A stretch of 46,988 nt of DNA from CAYOBW01 sp964402115. GTDB lineage: Bacteria; Verrucomicrobiota; Kiritimatiellia; UBA8416; CAYOBW01. Below the pieces are notes generated by a model that saw nothing but the letters and a program-made list of their open reading frames with translations, did not search any database and had not been told where the DNA came from. The stretch lies in contig CAYOBW010000020.1 in assembly GCA_964402115.1 (NCBI GenBank), forward strand, positions 1 to 46,988, read 5' to 3'. How positions within the stretch are numbered: the first letter of the stretch is position 1; every line of letters begins with the position of its first letter. The position numbers were made by a program, and so were the translations under genes. Shown here piece after piece: positions 16,781 through 24,877 of the stretch.

Positions 16781-17983
16781 TCAGGGTGACACCAGGCGCA
16801 CCTTGTAAAGACGCCGTTCAGCGGCCTGCGGATCGGCGAATTCCGTGCGGTCGCCGCCGGCCGCTGCCGGCCGCGTCGCGGTCTCCTCGAACACAGCCGC
16901 CGCGGAGGGGGCTGCGTCGATCGCGTAGGTCCGCCCCGGGGCCGAAACCCACGTCAGGCGCGCGCGCGCCCCTTCCCGGTCGATCGCGAGGATGCGCAGG
17001 CGGTCCAGTGCGTTCGTTGGCGATGTGCCGCAGGCCGCCTCGGCGCCGTCCGAAAAACCGTCGTCATCGCTGTCCACCCGATCCGGACGGCTGCGGTAGC
17101 CCCCGGGCGCGAGCGGCCGGCCGCTCGCGCGCCAGGTGGTGGCGGGCTCATCGCTGCCGCCCGTCTCTTCGAGATCCGTCAGCCCGTCGCCATCGCTGTC
17201 CACCGGACAATCCAACCCCGCCAGGTCGGCGCGGGCGGCCACGCCCACGTCGTACGGCTGCGGCGCGTCCGCGCCGAGCCCGTGCCGCCAGACGTCGCCG
17301 CGCCTGCCGGAACGGCCGGCGATTACCGCGGGCCGGTCGAGCGAGAAGAACAGCGCGTGCCCGCCATGGTACAGCGCGTCCACCCTGGCCTGCGGCGAAA
17401 TGCCCAGGTCCGCGCCGCGCCGCCACACGCTGACCGCGTTGGAGGCGTAACGCAGGATGTCGTTCGCCGCGACGCGCGTGCCGTCCGGCAGTTGCGCGGG
17501 GATGTCGAGCGCGAACAGCAGTGCGCCCGTCGCCGGTTCGAGGGCCGCCGCCACGAGATCCGCGCCGTCGGGCAGGCCGTGGACCGACCCGTCGAACCAG
17601 GGCGCCAGGACGCCGGTTGCCGTATTCCAAGCGGCCAGGTCTTCATCCGCGTAGCGCACGCCGCCGCGCTCGTAATCCACGTCGGTCGAGAAGACGATGC
17701 ACGGGCCGTCCACCAGCAGCGCATCGAGCATGGCGCGGGGCGGCACCCCCGCTGTGGCGGCATCGAAAAGCACGCCGGCCGTTGCCGGGCCGGCGGACAG
17801 CACGGCGGACCGGGCATGGTCAAGGGGTGCCAACGCGCTGCCCACATCGGTCACCAGGCGGACAGCCGTGCCCGACAACTCAACTGCCGCGGCCCCCGCT
17901 GTGGCGGCCCCCCACGCGAGGAGCAGCCACAGCCCAGGCTGGCGTGGCCGGGCCCGTTGTGCCGATCCGCACATGCGCTGCAT
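16781..17983 (-). CDS. Exported protein with thrombospondin type 3 calcium repeats
   Basis: I choose ATG 17983 (GGGAG just upstream); ATG 17974 is equally possible. A hydrophobic signal follows ('GLWLLLAWGAATAGAAA'). The first 230 or so residues look like a beta-rich, propeller-type domain with no recognised active site. Two thrombospondin-type-3 calcium repeats follow, 'DSDGDGLTDLEETGG' and 'DSDDDGFSDGAEAACGTSP', and then a short beta-sandwich-like C-terminal domain that includes 'RARLTWVSAPGRTYAI', resembling the C-terminal modules of secreted PVC proteins. It is the first gene of the minus-strand cluster; the beta-helix gene starts 58 bases beyond its stop. A structural or adhesive surface role is inferred. 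Confidence 0.75.
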   Translation of the reverse strand: MQRMCGSAQRARPRQPGLWLLLAWGAATAGAAAVELSGTAVRLVTDVGSALAPLDHARSAVLSAGPATAGVLFDAATAGVPPRAMLDALLVDGPCIVFSTDVDYERGGVRYADEDLAAWNTATGVLAPWFDGSVHGLPDGADLVAAALEPATGALLFALDIPAQLPDGTRVAANDILRYASNAVSVWRRGADLGISPQARVDALYHGGHALFFSLDRPAVIAGRSGRRGDVWRHGLGADAPQPYDVGVAARADLAGLDCPVDSDGDGLTDLEETGGSDEPATTWRASGRPLAPGGYRSRPDRVDSDDDGFSDGAEAACGTSPTNALDRLRILAIDREGARARLTWVSAPGRTYAIDAAPSAAAVFEETATRPAAAGGDRTEFADPQAAERRLYKVRLVSP

Positions 17984-18409
17984 CTCTCCCACCGCGCCTC
18001 CGCCCGGGTTGACCGGAACCGCGTACGGCGGAAACCCGATCAGCGGGTGGCGCGGCCCCACGGTTTCAAAATGCCCCTGAGGCTTGCCTTGTGGTAATCA
18101 TCATCCCAGAAAACGGCGGGAATCGCAAGATCGACTCGCCACCCCCAACCGGCCCGGCTGAGCGGCCGATGTTGTGGAGGCCCCGTGCCGCCAGCCCGCG
18201 CCATAAGGCAGCGGTCAGCACCATATCGCTATGGCGCACTTTATAAAGTGCGCCCAGGCCACACGGGTTGCTCTCTACCGTTTCGACAGGATCCCAAGCA
18301 GGACGCAGATCACTTCGGAGAGAGCGGACGCTGCCCTGCCTCTGCGGGGTTGTGGCAAGCAGACATTTCGCATATAAGTCAGCGCATGGCAACCCAACGG
18401 GGCAGCGCT
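17984..18409. other. Divergent intergenic region
   Basis: This 426-base stretch lies between the minus-strand beta-helix cluster and the plus-strand URO-D cluster, and must contain promoters for both. It includes a perfect 22-bp palindrome at 18233-18254. No coding sequence, terminator or convincing promoter pair could be identified; CATATAAG near 18370 could be a -10-like box. Confidence 0.6.
18233..18254. promoter_or_regulatory. Perfect 22-bp palindrome
   Basis: GGCGCACTTTA (18233-18243) is followed directly by its exact complement TAAAGTGCGCC (18244-18254), with no spacer. The AT-rich centre and GC-rich flanks suit a dimeric regulator site or a cruciform. It lies 155 bases before the URO-D start, in a divergent promoter region. 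It may equally be a dispersed palindromic repeat; only one copy was seen here. Confidence 0.55.
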
Positions 18410-19537
18410 ATGTCAGGGAAATCGTCGCGGGGGAAGATCCTGGATTTCAGCGCAGAGCGCTGGGAACGCGTCAGGGAAGTCCATCGGCAATGGTGGGACG
18501 GCACGCTGGACCGGCCGCTCGTGCATCTGACCTTGACGGGGTGCGACCCGGGCCGGCCTGAGCCGGCTCTCCCGGCCCACGCATTCACCAGCTTCTACGA
18601 CCCCGGCGTGCCGGCGGAGGCGATCGCGGACCGCTGGCTCTACGACCTGGCGTGCCGGCGGTTTGTCGGCGACGCCTTCCCCCAGGTGTTCCCGAACTTC
18701 GGGCCGGGGGTAATCGCGGCGTTCATGGGCGCGGAGCTGACCAACGGCAACGACACCGTGTGGTTCCATCCGAAGACGCTCAAGGAGCTGGCGGAAACGA
18801 CGTTCGCCTTGGACCCCGACAACGTTTGGTACCGGCGTGTGTGCGACATCTACCGTGCGGCCGCGGAGCGCTTCGAGGGCCTCGTGCAGCTTGGCATGAC
18901 CGACATCGGCGGCAATCTCGACATCCTTGCCTCCTACCGCCCCGGCGAGCACCTGCTGATGGACCTCTACGACTGCCCGGAGGTCGTGGAGCGGAAGACC
19001 TGGGAGACGCACGCCGCCTGGTGGCGCTGCTTCGAGGCGCTGAACGGCATTATCCAGCCGGCCCACCCGGGCTACTCCGCCTGGACGCCGCTCTACTCCG
19101 AAACGCCGTACTACATGCTGCAGTGCGATTTCGCCTTCATGATCGGCCCGGAGATGTTCGACCGCTTCGCCCGGCCCGAGCTGGAGGCCAGCTGCCGACG
19201 CCTGGCCAACCCGTTCTACCACCTCGACGGCCCGGGCCAGCTGAAGCACCTCGATGCGCTGCTGGCCATCCCGGAGTTGAAAGGCATTCAGTGGGTGCCC
19301 GGCGCCGGGCAGCCGCCGCTGATGGACCCGTGCTGGCTGGACGTTTTCAGGCGCATCCGCGCCGCCGGCAAGCGCATCCAGTTCTTCGCCAGCCAGGATC
19401 CCCTTGGCTGGCGCAGCCTGGAGGTGCTCGCTGCGAACCTGGGCAGCGCCGAGGGGCTCATGATGTACGGGGAGGCCGCGGTCGAGGACGAACCGCGGAT
19501 TCGGCAGATGCTGACGAAGTTCGGAATTGAAGCATGA
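18410..19537 (+). CDS. Uroporphyrinogen-decarboxylase-superfamily protein (methyltransferase-like)
   Basis: The protein belongs to the URO-D/corrinoid-methyltransferase superfamily (TIM barrel). Starts at 18410 and 18386 are both possible and neither has a strong ribosome site. Features include 'FPNFGPGVIAAFMGAELT' (a 'GPG' loop), 'GMTDIGGNLDILASYRPG', and 'FYHLDGPGQLKHLD' with His271. In true zinc methyltransferases of this superfamily the equivalent segment is HxCG; here Cys is replaced by Asp, so classical Zn-thiol methyl transfer is unlikely. The stop overlaps the ATG of the next secreted gene (ATGA). Relatives commonly sit in carbohydrate loci of PVC and other bacteria, with unproven function. 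Heme synthesis is improbable in this context. Confidence 0.82.
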   Translation: MSGKSSRGKILDFSAERWERVREVHRQWWDGTLDRPLVHLTLTGCDPGRPEPALPAHAFTSFYDPGVPAEAIADRWLYDLACRRFVGDAFPQVFPNFGPGVIAAFMGAELTNGNDTVWFHPKTLKELAETTFALDPDNVWYRRVCDIYRAAAERFEGLVQLGMTDIGGNLDILASYRPGEHLLMDLYDCPEVVERKTWETHAAWWRCFEALNGIIQPAHPGYSAWTPLYSETPYYMLQCDFAFMIGPEMFDRFARPELEASCRRLANPFYHLDGPGQLKHLDALLAIPELKGIQWVPGAGQPPLMDPCWLDVFRRIRAAGKRIQFFASQDPLGWRSLEVLAANLGSAEGLMMYGEAAVEDEPRIRQMLTKFGIEA

Positions 19538-21960
19538 ACCACATGAAGGGCCTGCACCGGAAGTGCCTGCTGCCTGGCATTGTCGCAACCGTCTTCCTCC
19601 ACGCCTCGGAACCCGCCTTTGCGGGCGCGGGCACGAACGGCTCGCTGGCTGTGTCTTTCACCGAGAGCGGTACCATCCGGCAACTCGCATGGAACCGTCC
19701 ACAGGCCACGCCGGTCAACCTGACGTTCCGGCAGGACCGGTTTGCCGGGTTCTCCTGGCACGTGAACGTGGGCGGCCAGTGGAGCACCCAGCTTCCACTT
19801 GTGCGGGTCCAGCCCGGCCGCGACGAGTTCGCCCTGAACAAGGACGGCATCGTGTACGCGCTTGCCTATGGCGTGACCAACTGCGTCCTGGAAGTCGTCG
19901 CCAGTATCAAGAACGACTCCGGCAGGCCATTCTCGCCCGAGCGCGCGCTGGTCAACTTCGGGGTGGATACCGAGATGGCGAAGTACCCCGAGTGGAACGC
20001 GCGGTTCTATCCCACGCTGTTGCGCTGCGAGCGGACGCATTTCTGGGGCTATTTCATGCGGCCTGACGGTGTGATCCTCGGTGTCGCCTCGCCTGACCCG
20101 GTCGCCTCGTGGGCCAATGGCTACAATAGCGGCGGCCATCGCATCTTCACGCCCTGCCTCGACCTGCTGAACAAGGATCCCCAACCGGCGCGGCATCCGA
20201 AGGTCGGGGCAAGCCTGACTCCCGGCGAAGTCCGTCAGTGGAGAATCTGCCTCGCCCCGACCGACACGCTTGACAGTGTCCAGCCGCTGCTTTCCGGGAT
20301 GGCCGGCATCCCGATGGTGTCGCTGGACCGCCCGACGGTTGAAGCGGGGCGGCTCGCCCGCGGCACGATCATGTCCGTTCGCGCTCCGGTCGAAACGCTC
20401 GCCGTGACCGGCCCCGGCGGCAAGGCCGTTGCCTGCAACCGCGACGCGCAGTCCTTCACATTCGCGCCGACGCAACCGGGCAGCTACATCATTCACTTGA
20501 AGACGACAGACGGCAAGATTGCCGAGGCGACTGCGGCCTGCCGGCTGCCGTGGTCGTGGTATCTGAAACAGGCCCGCGCCAACGCCGTCTCCAAGCCTCA
20601 GAAGGCCTCGTCGCACACCGAGAGCTGGTATGGGCTCTTTTCCGGTTATCTCGCGCGGCGGTACTTCCCTGAGCCCGGGCTCGACGCGGCGATTGACGCC
20701 AAGTACGCGGAACTCGCGCCGTTGATGTATGACCTGAACAAGATGGCTCCCACCTCATGGCAGGACCGCATTCAGAACCATGCCTGCTGGGCCTCGCTGC
20801 TCGTGGACCGCTATGAAGCAACCGGCGACCTCCCCACCCTCGAATTTGCCGCCGCCATGGCCGACTTCCTGATCGCGAAGCAAACCCCCGATGGCGCTTA
20901 CCGCAATGGGCGCACCCACTACACCTGCGTGGTGTATATCGCCAAGTCCATTATGGAGGTGATGGCCGCCGAGAAGCCGCTTGCCGGGAAGGACCCGGCC
21001 TGGAAGACCCGTTACGACCGCCACGCCGCCTCCGTCCGCAAAGCCATTGACGAACTTGCGCTGCATCTCGACAACATCGAGACGGAAGGCGAAGCAACCT
21101 ACGAAGACGGCATGATCGCCTGCGCCTACACGCAACTGGCGATGTACGCGTTGCTGCAAACCGATCCCGGCCTGCGCGGGAAGTACACCGAGGCCGCGCA
21201 GCGAATCGCCGCCGGCCATCGCTGCCTGTCGCAAATCCTGATTCCCGATAGCCGGATGAACGGCGGCAGCCTCAGGTATTGGGAGTCGCAGTACGACATC
21301 ATGACCACGCCGAATATGACGTCCTCCCCGCACGGCTGGAGCGCCTGGCGGCTCTATGGTCTGTGGTATCTCTATCAGCTCACCGGACAGAAGGAATACC
21401 TGCGTCAGGCGATGAACGGCCTGGGTTCATGTGTGCAGCTCATTGACTTCAAGACCGGGGACCTGCGCTGGGGATTCGTGACCGACCCGTGCGTTCAAGC
21501 GAGTGTGTTTGAGGAGGACCCGGCCAGGCCCGGCAAGGGCGTCTGGAATCGGCGTGTCATCGGCGAGCAATACATGCCCATGATCAGCGGCTGGTATCGC
21601 GCCAAGCCCAACACGTGGGTGACCGGCTATTTCGGCATGGACCACAAGCAGGAGGGCGGATGCTGCGACAACGATGTGCACGAGATCTTCAAGTGCCTGG
21701 GCGAGATCGCGCTGACCTCGGCCTATGTCGTGGAAGACGCCGATGGCGCGCTCGAAACCTGGAACTGCACCGCCTCCCGCGACGCTTCCGGGTTCCTCGC
21801 CGTCACGCCCGCGGAGGCTGTCGTCTCCCGCATCCATCTCAATCTGAAGAAGCCGGCCAATGTTCACGCCGTGTTCGCTTCGGAAAGACTCGACGGCAAA
21901 CTCCCTGCCGGCCTGACCTGGTTCGGCCCCGGTGGCATTCCGGAGGAGGTTCGCCCTTGA
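19534..21960 (+). CDS. Secreted six-hairpin (alpha/alpha-barrel) glycosidase- or lyase-like protein
   Basis: An 808-residue exported protein translationally coupled to the URO-D gene (ATGA at 19534). The signal segment is 'LLPGIVATVFLHASEPAFA'. Residues of about 30-340 look like beta-sandwich domains. From about residue 345 there are paired helices typical of an alpha/alpha barrel: 'WASLLVDRYEATGDLP' and 'ACAYTQLAMYALLQTDPG', then 'SSPHGWSAWRLYGLWYLYQL', near 600. A Cys pair occurs in 'EGGCCDNDVHEIF'. Catalytic residues cannot be assigned. It could be a hydrolase of uronate-containing oligosaccharides or a polysaccharide lyase. I do not recognise a specific CAZy family. Confidence 0.75.
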   Translation: MNHMKGLHRKCLLPGIVATVFLHASEPAFAGAGTNGSLAVSFTESGTIRQLAWNRPQATPVNLTFRQDRFAGFSWHVNVGGQWSTQLPLVRVQPGRDEFALNKDGIVYALAYGVTNCVLEVVASIKNDSGRPFSPERALVNFGVDTEMAKYPEWNARFYPTLLRCERTHFWGYFMRPDGVILGVASPDPVASWANGYNSGGHRIFTPCLDLLNKDPQPARHPKVGASLTPGEVRQWRICLAPTDTLDSVQPLLSGMAGIPMVSLDRPTVEAGRLARGTIMSVRAPVETLAVTGPGGKAVACNRDAQSFTFAPTQPGSYIIHLKTTDGKIAEATAACRLPWSWYLKQARANAVSKPQKASSHTESWYGLFSGYLARRYFPEPGLDAAIDAKYAELAPLMYDLNKMAPTSWQDRIQNHACWASLLVDRYEATGDLPTLEFAAAMADFLIAKQTPDGAYRNGRTHYTCVVYIAKSIMEVMAAEKPLAGKDPAWKTRYDRHAASVRKAIDELALHLDNIETEGEATYEDGMIACAYTQLAMYALLQTDPGLRGKYTEAAQRIAAGHRCLSQILIPDSRMNGGSLRYWESQYDIMTTPNMTSSPHGWSAWRLYGLWYLYQLTGQKEYLRQAMNGLGSCVQLIDFKTGDLRWGFVTDPCVQASVFEEDPARPGKGVWNRRVIGEQYMPMISGWYRAKPNTWVTGYFGMDHKQEGGCCDNDVHEIFKCLGEIALTSAYVVEDADGALETWNCTASRDASGFLAVTPAEAVVSRIHLNLKKPANVHAVFASERLDGKLPAGLTWFGPGGIPEEVRP

Positions 21961-22044
21961 AGCGTCTCTTGTCCGCGCAGCTGCTCATATCCCTGCCCGG
22001 AGCGGCCTTGCGCGCGTCCACCTGGATTGCCTGAAAGGAGAGAA

Positions 22045-24855
22045 GTGAGCTCACGTATCTGCCTGGCGCTCGTAGCTGCCTGCGTCTTCACGGCGGGATT
22101 CAGTCCAGCCGGGGGCGCGCTCGCGGGCCGTTTCCTGAACCCCGGTGCCGTCGCGCCGGTCCCCGCTCCGCCGGATGCGCATCCGCTGTTCAACCGCTGG
22201 CTGGTTGGCCAGGGACAGCCGATCGCCTGCCGGTTTCAGGTGCAACCGAAGACGCACTACCAGGTCTTCATCGGGCTGACCGAAGCGCATTGGGGCCAAG
22301 CAGGGCAGCGCGTGATGGACATCGAAATCGAGGGGCGGATCGTGGCCACGGTGGATTCGTTCCGGAAGACCAGGGGCACGCCGTCGGGTTACCTATTCTC
22401 CGCCGCCGCGGACGCACGGGGCCGACTGGAGGTGCGCGTCCGTCCGCACCCTGGCGCGCCGGATCAGAACACGGTCCTCTGCGGTGTCTTGCTGTTCCCG
22501 GGCGACATCGCGCTCGCTGTGGACGCGATCATCAACAACCGAGGCCCGCAGCCTTTGGTTGCCGTCGTGGCGGGGGAGCGGGCGGACAACTTCGCGACCG
22601 CGCGTTTTGCGAACAACCGGGTGGACAACGACCTGGTGGCGGGCATGGGAACCTGCCAGGTGGACGACTTCCGGTTCTTCACGATGCTGCACCAGGAAGC
22701 GTGGGACTTCCTGCAGTGGGAGACGCTCGGCAACGCGGTCATGGAACATCGCACATGGAGAAACTGGCCTTATGAGCAGAGGTTACGGGTACAAGTAGAC
22801 GGCGTCGATGTGGCGGATTCGGCGCAGGTGGATGAAGTGGAGCAGCAATTCGACTTCCGCCAAGTCACCGTGTCTTCCCCGTCCGTGAAGATCGAGCGGC
22901 TGGACATGATGGTGTCCGCCCGTCAATGGACTACGGCGCTCCGCCTGACCAACCTGAAGGAGAAGGCCGCGAAGGTGCTGGCGGAAGTCGAGTGGACGAC
23001 CAGGAACAAAGCCCCGCTGGTTGTGCGGCCCTGGTCGGATCAGGACGACAGGGGCTTTGCCTACGCGCTCGAGAACGGGCCTCCCACCCTCGTGGCGCCG
23101 GGTGCCAACGGCACATGGGAAAGGAAGGGGGCTGCGGTGAGCACCCGGTGGGAAGTGACGCTGCCGACCGGCGCGAGCACCACGCTGGACATGAACGCGC
23201 ACATTGGCTGGACGGCTATGCCCGCCTACCGGGACAAGGGGCCAGGGACGTGCGGGACCGACGCGCAGGCCGTCGCTGACCGGCGGGCTGACCGTGAAGG
23301 GTTTCGCCGGGTGATGGCGGCGCTTGGCGTTCCTGCCGTCAACTCCCAGTGGACAGACCTGCAGGGTGTCTGCGAAGCCAAGCGGCGTTATCTGCAGGAC
23401 CGGATGCCGCGGCTGCAAGGGTTTGACCCCGAGTGGGAGGGCATGTGGTCCTACGCCTTTGACCTGATGCGCAGCGCGATCTACCCGGCGCAGGGCAACT
23501 TCAACGATGCGTGGATGGTGACTTCGCTCGACGTCTACCGCGAACCCTTCTACTGGGACGGCCCCGCGACGATGCACACCTTCTGCAACTGGGATGCCGA
23601 CCTGTCCGCCCGGATGATGCGGACGTTCTGGAGTTCGATGCAGCCGGATGGAACCGTGAGCGTGTCAGCCAACCCCTATCGGGCCTTCAACAATCCCACG
23701 CCGCAACTGGCCAACCTCACGATGGCCTTGTGGGACTGCTACCAGATCACCCGCGACAAGGACCTGCTGGCCTCCTTCTACCCGCCGATCGTCAAGCACG
23801 TCCGCTGGCTGGAAACGAAGCGCAACCGCACGCCCAACGGCCCCCTGCTGGATGTCGGCTACAACATTGACTATGGCCCGCCCTCGCTCTATGCCAGCCC
23901 CACCATCTGGCCGGACGTGCAGTTTTTCCTCGTGGATCGCTATCGGCGCCTGGCGAAGATCGCCGCCGAAATCAGCCGGCCCGCCGGGGAAGTCAGCGAA
24001 TGGAATGAACGGGCCAACCGCCTGACCGATGGCATCCGCAAGCACATGTGGGATGAGACGAACGGAACCTTCTGGTGCGTTTCGGACAAACTGGCGTTCA
24101 AACCCGTGGCCTCGCCCATCGAGTTCCACGGCATGGTGGCGGACGTCCCTACGCGCGAGCAGGCCCGGAGATTGCTGGAGCGGCTGAAGGATCCCGCGAA
24201 ATACGCACCCAGTGCGAAGTACCCCTATGGACTTCCCAGCGCCCCGTTTGACTCGCCCCTCTTTGTGGTCAAGGACAGTTGGAGCGGGACCATCTGGCCG
24301 ATTCAGACCTATTACACGGTGCGCGGGCTAGTGAACTACGGCTACCAGGACGAGGCCGCCGCGTTGAGCACGGATCTCTACGGGATGATGGCCCGGGACT
24401 ACCGGAAGACCGGCTCCATCTGGGAGCAATACGACCCCGGCAGCGGACAGGACCTGAGCAGCCTGGCCGCCGCCCAACACGGCACGGCCGAGGTGGGCCG
24501 CGGCTACTTCACCTCCGGCATCACAACCACCGTCCTGGACATGCTGCTGCGCGGCGTATTCGGCTTCGAGCGGATGGACGAGCCGCTGTCCTTCCGGCTC
24601 AACCCGCGGCCGCTGAAAGCCGATTGGCACGGCGTGGACAACCTTGTGCTCAACACGGGCGTGCGCCTGAACCTGTCCGTCCGCAAGGCCGGCGCGCGCA
24701 CCGCCTGCCGGATCCGCTTTGCCGGTTTGGGCGCAGGCGCCTGGAAACTGGTGCTGACCGAACAACATGGATCCAGGACTATGCCGCTGGAAGAGGGATC
24801 CGTGGCGTTTGACTGCGATGGAAGAGAAGCCATCCAGTGTCAATTGACGAAATGA
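22045..24855 (+). CDS. Secreted GH63/MGH1-like glycoside hydrolase
   Basis: GTG 22045 has AAAGGAG 4 bases upstream and opens a signal peptide ('ICLALVAACVFTAGFSPA'). The 936-residue protein has an N-terminal jelly-roll, malectin-like domain ('VFIGLTEAHWGQAGQRV'), a second beta domain, and from about residue 430 an alpha/alpha barrel of the GH63/trehalase-like type. Barrel signatures are 'WDGPATMHTFCNWDADLSA', 'GYNIDYGPPSLYASP', 'KDSWSGTIWPIQTYYTV' and 'GYFTSGITTTVLDMLL'. The Asp and Glu/Asp residues in these loops are the likely catalytic acids. The GH63 clan hydrolyses alpha-glucosides and alpha-mannosylglycerate; the substrate here is open. It lies 84 bases after the preceding gene in the same direction. 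Confidence 0.82.
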   Translation: MSSRICLALVAACVFTAGFSPAGGALAGRFLNPGAVAPVPAPPDAHPLFNRWLVGQGQPIACRFQVQPKTHYQVFIGLTEAHWGQAGQRVMDIEIEGRIVATVDSFRKTRGTPSGYLFSAAADARGRLEVRVRPHPGAPDQNTVLCGVLLFPGDIALAVDAIINNRGPQPLVAVVAGERADNFATARFANNRVDNDLVAGMGTCQVDDFRFFTMLHQEAWDFLQWETLGNAVMEHRTWRNWPYEQRLRVQVDGVDVADSAQVDEVEQQFDFRQVTVSSPSVKIERLDMMVSARQWTTALRLTNLKEKAAKVLAEVEWTTRNKAPLVVRPWSDQDDRGFAYALENGPPTLVAPGANGTWERKGAAVSTRWEVTLPTGASTTLDMNAHIGWTAMPAYRDKGPGTCGTDAQAVADRRADREGFRRVMAALGVPAVNSQWTDLQGVCEAKRRYLQDRMPRLQGFDPEWEGMWSYAFDLMRSAIYPAQGNFNDAWMVTSLDVYREPFYWDGPATMHTFCNWDADLSARMMRTFWSSMQPDGTVSVSANPYRAFNNPTPQLANLTMALWDCYQITRDKDLLASFYPPIVKHVRWLETKRNRTPNGPLLDVGYNIDYGPPSLYASPTIWPDVQFFLVDRYRRLAKIAAEISRPAGEVSEWNERANRLTDGIRKHMWDETNGTFWCVSDKLAFKPVASPIEFHGMVADVPTREQARRLLERLKDPAKYAPSAKYPYGLPSAPFDSPLFVVKDSWSGTIWPIQTYYTVRGLVNYGYQDEAAALSTDLYGMMARDYRKTGSIWEQYDPGSGQDLSSLAAAQHGTAEVGRGYFTSGITTTVLDMLLRGVFGFERMDEPLSFRLNPRPLKADWHGVDNLVLNTGVRLNLSVRKAGARTACRIRFAGLGAGAWKLVLTEQHGSRTMPLEEGSVAFDCDGREAIQCQLTK

Positions 24856-24877
24856 GGCGGCGAAACGAAAGGGATCC

